DNA from: an uncultured Clostridia bacterium
GTDB lineage: Bacteria; Bacillota; Clostridia; Christensenellales; UBA1242
Reading direction: 5' to 3'
DNA: 8,105 nt
Assembly (NCBI GenBank): GCA_946635125.1
Contig: CAMPBB010000024.1
Span: 1-8,105, forward strand
This document shows positions 5,851-8,105 of the stretch, one piece after another; within the stretch, counting starts at the first letter, position 1, and every line of letters starts with the position of its first letter. Below the pieces are notes generated by a model. It was not told the origin of the DNA and made no database searches. It was given only the letters and a program-made list of their open reading frames with translations. The position numbers and the translations under genes were made by a program.

Positions 5851-6591
5851 ATGAAAAAAGTTTGCGTGATTTCAGGCATTAGCCGTGGAATTGGAAAGGC
5901 AATTGCCTTGGAGTTTGCAAAAAATGGATATAACATTGTTGGAACATATAGCAAAAACAAAAATTTGGCTGAACAAACTCAAACAGAAATAAAACTTTTG
6001 GGGGCGGAGTGCTTGCTTTATAAGTGTGACATATCAAGAGAGGAAGATGTTAAAAACCTTTTTGAAAAAGCAGTTAAAAAATTTAATAGAGTTGATGTTT
6101 TGGTAAACAACGCAGCCATTTCAATCGACACTTTGTTTAGTGAAAAAACAGCAGAAAATTTTAAGAAAACACTGGAAATAAATCTTGTTGGCACTTTTTT
6201 AATGAGCAAGTTTTTTGGGGAATTTATGTTTAGCCAAAAATCTGGGAAAATAATAAACATTGCAAGCACAAACGGGATTAACACATATTATCCAATGTGC
6301 TTTGATTATGATGCATCAAAGGCTGGTGTTATTTCATTAACTCACAATTTAGCAATGCAATTTGCTCCGTTTGTTAATGTTAACTGCGTGGCTCCTGGAT
6401 TTATTGCAACAGAAAGTGAAATTAAAGATATGGACCAAGAGTTTATCAAAATGGAAGAAGAAAAGGTGTTTAAAAAGAGAGCGGGAACTGAACAAGATGT
6501 TGCAAATCTTGTGCTGTTTTTGTCAAGCGATAAAGCAGACTACATCAACAGTGAAGTCATTCGCATAGATGGCGGAATGTATGGAGCATAA
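5851..6591 (+). CDS. FabG-like short-chain dehydrogenase, candidate EF-P 5-aminopentanone reductase (YmfI-type)
   Basis: A classical SDR of 246 residues, likely NADPH-dependent given Arg12 in the glycine motif SGISRGIG (8-15). Also present are NNAA (86-89), catalytic Asn111, Ser139 and the YDASK pair Tyr153/Lys157, and APG at 181-183. Sequence alone would give 3-oxoacyl-ACP reductase. Context argues for another role: it directly follows efp, has no fatty-acid genes around it, and lies near a ynbB homologue. In B. subtilis the FabG-like SDR YmfI reduces 5-aminopentanone on EF-P to 5-aminopentanol. The SDR fold and catalytic residues are seen; the YmfI assignment is an inference from neighbours. 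The start follows AAAGGAG with six bases spacing. No promoter is evident in the 44-base gap, so expression probably comes by read-through from efp. Confidence 0.82.
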   Translation: MKKVCVISGISRGIGKAIALEFAKNGYNIVGTYSKNKNLAEQTQTEIKLLGAECLLYKCDISREEDVKNLFEKAVKKFNRVDVLVNNAAISIDTLFSEKTAENFKKTLEINLVGTFLMSKFFGEFMFSQKSGKIINIASTNGINTYYPMCFDYDASKAGVISLTHNLAMQFAPFVNVNCVAPGFIATESEIKDMDQEFIKMEEEKVFKKRAGTEQDVANLVLFLSSDKADYINSEVIRIDGGMYGA

Positions 6592-6598
6592 AATAATT

Positions 6599-6625
6599 GC
6601 ATAAAAAATGCCTTTTTTCTTTTTT
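6599..6625 (+). terminator. Weak terminator candidate after the SDR gene
   Basis: GCAT (6599-6602) pairs with ATGC (6608-6611) around five A residues, followed by CC and a long T-rich run. The stem is only four pairs, so this is tentative, but the T-tract and position after the stop codon fit an inefficient terminator. Confidence 0.35.
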
Positions 6626-6645
6626 ATAATATTTTTGCAAAAACA

Positions 6646-6674
6646 TTGTCAAACCAATTTTTTTATGTTACAAT
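6646..6674 (+). promoter_or_regulatory. Promoter of the 158-residue unknown gene
   Basis: TTGTCA (6646-6651), 17 bases, TACAAT (6669-6674) with an extended -10 TG at 6666-6667. Transcription would begin near 6681, which sets the first usable start codon at 6701 and not at the in-frame ATG at 6608. Confidence 0.7.
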
Positions 6675-6700
6675 GTGGGCAGAATAAAAGGAATAAAAAT

Positions 6701-7177
6701 ATGGTTTTTGAAAATGTTAGAAATAGTTTATTTGGCAAAAAAGAAAAAGATGAAAAAAAATTTTATGTCATTGAAACAAAAAAAGAAGATGTTTGCCATA
6801 TTGTTGAAGAAAAACTATTGGAAGTTATGCTAATGGAGGGAACAGACCTTGAAAGCGTTAAGAGTGCTGGATATGTGAGAAGAGATGGGTGGCACATTGG
6901 CATTGATGACAAAGTTTATGAAAGACATTCACTAAATGATGTTGGATTGTTTTATCACGACCTCATTCAAAAAGATCTTGATAAGTCTGGAAAAAACTAC
7001 ATTGCAGCTCTAAATGAAATAAATAGTGGAATTAAAACAAGTAAACACCAAGTTGAGAGAGCTGAAATAAATTGGAATTTTAAAATAAATTTGATTAAAA
7101 AAGTTTATAGATATGAAGGAAAAGAATTAAAACAATCATCATTAACCAAAAATCAAAAAGATGATAAAACATTATAA
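6701..7177 (+). CDS. Unrecognised soluble protein of 158 residues
   Basis: I do not recognise this protein. It is charged and soluble, with no signal peptide or membrane helix. The N-terminus is basic (NSLFGKKEKDEKK, 8-20). A central part runs from about 21 to 95 and contains FYVIETKKED, an acidic helix-like EEKLLEVMLMEGTDLESV, and the segment GYVRRDGWHIGIDDKVYERHSL (58-79). Helical sequence and a lysine-rich tail (SSLTKNQKDDK) follow. The start at 6701 is chosen over an in-frame ATG at 6608 because AAAAGG lies eight bases upstream and a good promoter (6646-6674) sits inside the longer reading frame. The discarded 31 codons are phenylalanine-rich T-tract with no ribosome binding site. It faces the second SDR convergently across a shared terminator. 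Confidence 0.72.
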   Translation: MVFENVRNSLFGKKEKDEKKFYVIETKKEDVCHIVEEKLLEVMLMEGTDLESVKSAGYVRRDGWHIGIDDKVYERHSLNDVGLFYHDLIQKDLDKSGKNYIAALNEINSGIKTSKHQVERAEINWNFKINLIKKVYRYEGKELKQSSLTKNQKDDKTL

Positions 7178-7211
7178 AAAAAGAACTCATAAAAATTTTG
7201 AGTTCTTTTTT
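7177..7211. terminator. Bidirectional terminator between the unknown gene and the second SDR
   Basis: A 13-bp perfect stem, AAAAAAGAACTCA (7177-7189) with TGAGTTCTTTTTT (7199-7211), around a nine-base loop. The A and T tracts let it serve both convergent genes; it starts at the stop codon of one and ends two bases before the stop of the other. Confidence 0.9.
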
Positions 7212-7213
7212 AT

Positions 7214-8005
7214 TTATCTCATGCCACGCTTTTTTTGTGATTTTTCATAGATTTTTCCCGCTTGTTTTGCTTCAAAGGTGATTGGAACAAGTTTTCCCAA
7301 AAACACCAAAAATTTGTTAAAAAATCCAGGTGTTACAACTCTTTTTCCTTTCTTTAATGCTTTTAAGGCAATTCGTGCAACTTTTTCAGTTTTTAGGGTT
7401 GAAAGTTTTCCTCCAAGCCCCATAGACTTAATTGATTCAACCATTTCTTTGTTTGTTGCCATGCCACCTGGGCAAACGGTTGTGAAAGTTATGTCTTTTT
7501 TCTTATACTCATAAGATAGTGATGTCATCATGGAAAGCAAAAAAGATTTGGTTGCAGCATACACTCCAAAATGTGGAATAGGGTAGCGTGCAGCAACAGA
7601 TGAAACAGTTAAAACTTCAAGTTTTTGTGTTTTATCACGAAGTGCAATAATCTTTTTTGTTAAATCCAAAACTCCAACGCAGTTAACCATAATTGCGTTT
7701 TCAATTTGTTCATCAGAAAACTTTTCCATGTCTCCTTCAATAATAACGCCAGCATTGTTTATTAGCCTTGTGATTGTGATGTTTTTTTCTTTAACAAACT
7801 TTAAAAGATTTTGCCTATCTTCTTTGCTTGCAAGGTTGCAAACAAAAGACAAAATGTTTTGCTTGTTTTCAATTTTTGCTAAAAGATTGTCAAGTTTTTC
7901 TTGACTGGTGCTGGTTATTAAAAGATTGTTGTTTTCTTTTAAAAGTTCAAAAACAAAGGCGCTTCCAAGTCCTCCTGTTGCGCCTGTTAATAATGTATAA
8001 TTCAT
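7214..8005 (-). CDS. Short-chain dehydrogenase/reductase, DltE/YqjQ-like subtype
   Basis: A 263-residue SDR of unknown substrate. It has TGATGGLG at 7-14, NNAG at 83-86, Asn108, Ser136 and YAATK with Tyr149/Lys153, followed by CPGG at 178-181. All catalytic residues are intact. The segment from about 184 to 263 (VESIKSMGLGG, then KVARIALKALKKGKRVVTPGFFNKFLVFLGKLVP) differs from FabG. It resembles the SDR group loosely annotated as DltE-like or hydroxysteroid-dehydrogenase-like, with a moderately hydrophobic, basic C-terminus that could touch the membrane. It is clearly not a duplicate of the SDR beside efp. The start follows AAAGGA at 8012-8017, spaced six bases. The stop of the upstream gene lies 16 bases before its ATG, so the two are probably cotranscribed. 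Confidence 0.82.
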   Translation of the reverse strand: MNYTLLTGATGGLGSAFVFELLKENNNLLITSTSQEKLDNLLAKIENKQNILSFVCNLASKEDRQNLLKFVKEKNITITRLINNAGVIIEGDMEKFSDEQIENAIMVNCVGVLDLTKKIIALRDKTQKLEVLTVSSVAARYPIPHFGVYAATKSFLLSMMTSLSYEYKKKDITFTTVCPGGMATNKEMVESIKSMGLGGKLSTLKTEKVARIALKALKKGKRVVTPGFFNKFLVFLGKLVPITFEAKQAGKIYEKSQKKRGMR

Positions 8006-8021
8006 TTAAAATCCTTTTTTA

Positions 8022-8105
8022 TCACATTTTCAAGATGTCTAGAAGGCTGTCTAGAGCTGAATACATTTCTTCTTCTTCCTCATCCATGTCACTTGTTCTT
8101 GCCAT
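8022..8105 (-). CDS. Acidic C-terminus of an unidentified gene (truncated by window edge)
   Basis: An open frame of 27 codons before a TGA stop, running off the right edge. The visible residues include the acidic run DMDEEEEEMYSALDSLLDILKM. An ATG occupies the last three bases of the window (8103-8105), but whether it is a start or an internal methionine cannot be told. It is read as coding because the frame is open to the edge, lies 16 bases upstream of the second SDR on the same strand, and has the composition of an acidic, helical tail. Function unknown. Confidence 0.5.
   Translation of the reverse strand: MARTSDMDEEEEEMYSALDSLLDILKM

Noticed and set aside
1795..6591. ddh as supplier of lysine-derived precursor for the EF-P modification
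   Set aside because: Diaminopimelate serves the cell wall and lysine in general; it is separated from ynbB by a strong bidirectional terminator and nothing in the sequence ties it to EF-P.
6608..6700. N-terminal extension of the unknown gene starting at 6608
   Set aside because: No ribosome binding site, T-tract-derived phenylalanine run, and a good promoter inside the extension favour the start at 6701.
7214..8005. Second SDR as the EF-P 5-aminopentanone reductase
   Set aside because: It is on the opposite strand in another operon and its C-terminal part differs from the FabG/YmfI type; the SDR adjoining efp is the better candidate.

Overview
The window looks like chromosomal DNA of an AT-rich, Gram-positive-type anaerobe, most likely an uncultured Clostridia-like member of the Bacillota. 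The reasons are the low GC content, strong AGGAGG-type ribosome binding sites, consensus housekeeping promoters and T-tailed hairpin terminators. The protein content fits too: meso-diaminopimelate dehydrogenase, a YnbB-type PLP enzyme, and an EF-P with the Bacillus-like PGKGSAF tip loop. TGA, TAG and TAA all act as stops, so the code is the standard bacterial one. No mobile element, CRISPR array or phage gene is visible.

Layout. (1) 1-1422, minus strand: a tight three-gene operon with a YhhN/TMEM86-type lysoplasmalogenase, a gamma-glutamylcyclotransferase-like protein, and the start of an alkaline-phosphatase-superfamily phosphodiesterase that runs off the left edge. (2) 1423-1794: an intergenic region with a 30-bp tandem repeat, a cluster of TGTTA/TAACA half-sites, a tRNA-Gly(CCC) gene and its terminator. 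(3) 1795-2763, plus: diaminopimelate dehydrogenase. (4) 2906-4171, minus: a YnbB-family PLP enzyme. (5) 4300-5139, plus: a PnuC-family vitamin transporter under a perfect consensus promoter, divergent from ynbB. (6) 5252-6591, plus: elongation factor P followed by a FabG-like SDR, with a terminator-like hairpin between them. (7) 6701-7177, plus: an unrecognised protein of 158 residues. (8) 7214-8105, minus: a second SDR of another subtype, preceded by the acidic C-terminus of a truncated gene.

The main observation is the grouping ynbB - pnuC-like - efp - SDR within 3.7 kb. In Bacillus subtilis, EF-P is modified on its tip lysine with 5-aminopentanol. Genetic work there showed that ynbB, gsaB and ymfI are required, and YmfI is a FabG-like SDR that reduces the 5-aminopentanone form. 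In B. subtilis these genes are scattered. Here EF-P, a YnbB homologue and a YmfI-like SDR sit side by side, which suggests a compact EF-P maturation locus. The pnuC-like gene and the unknown 158-residue protein are neighbours whose part in this, if any, is open.
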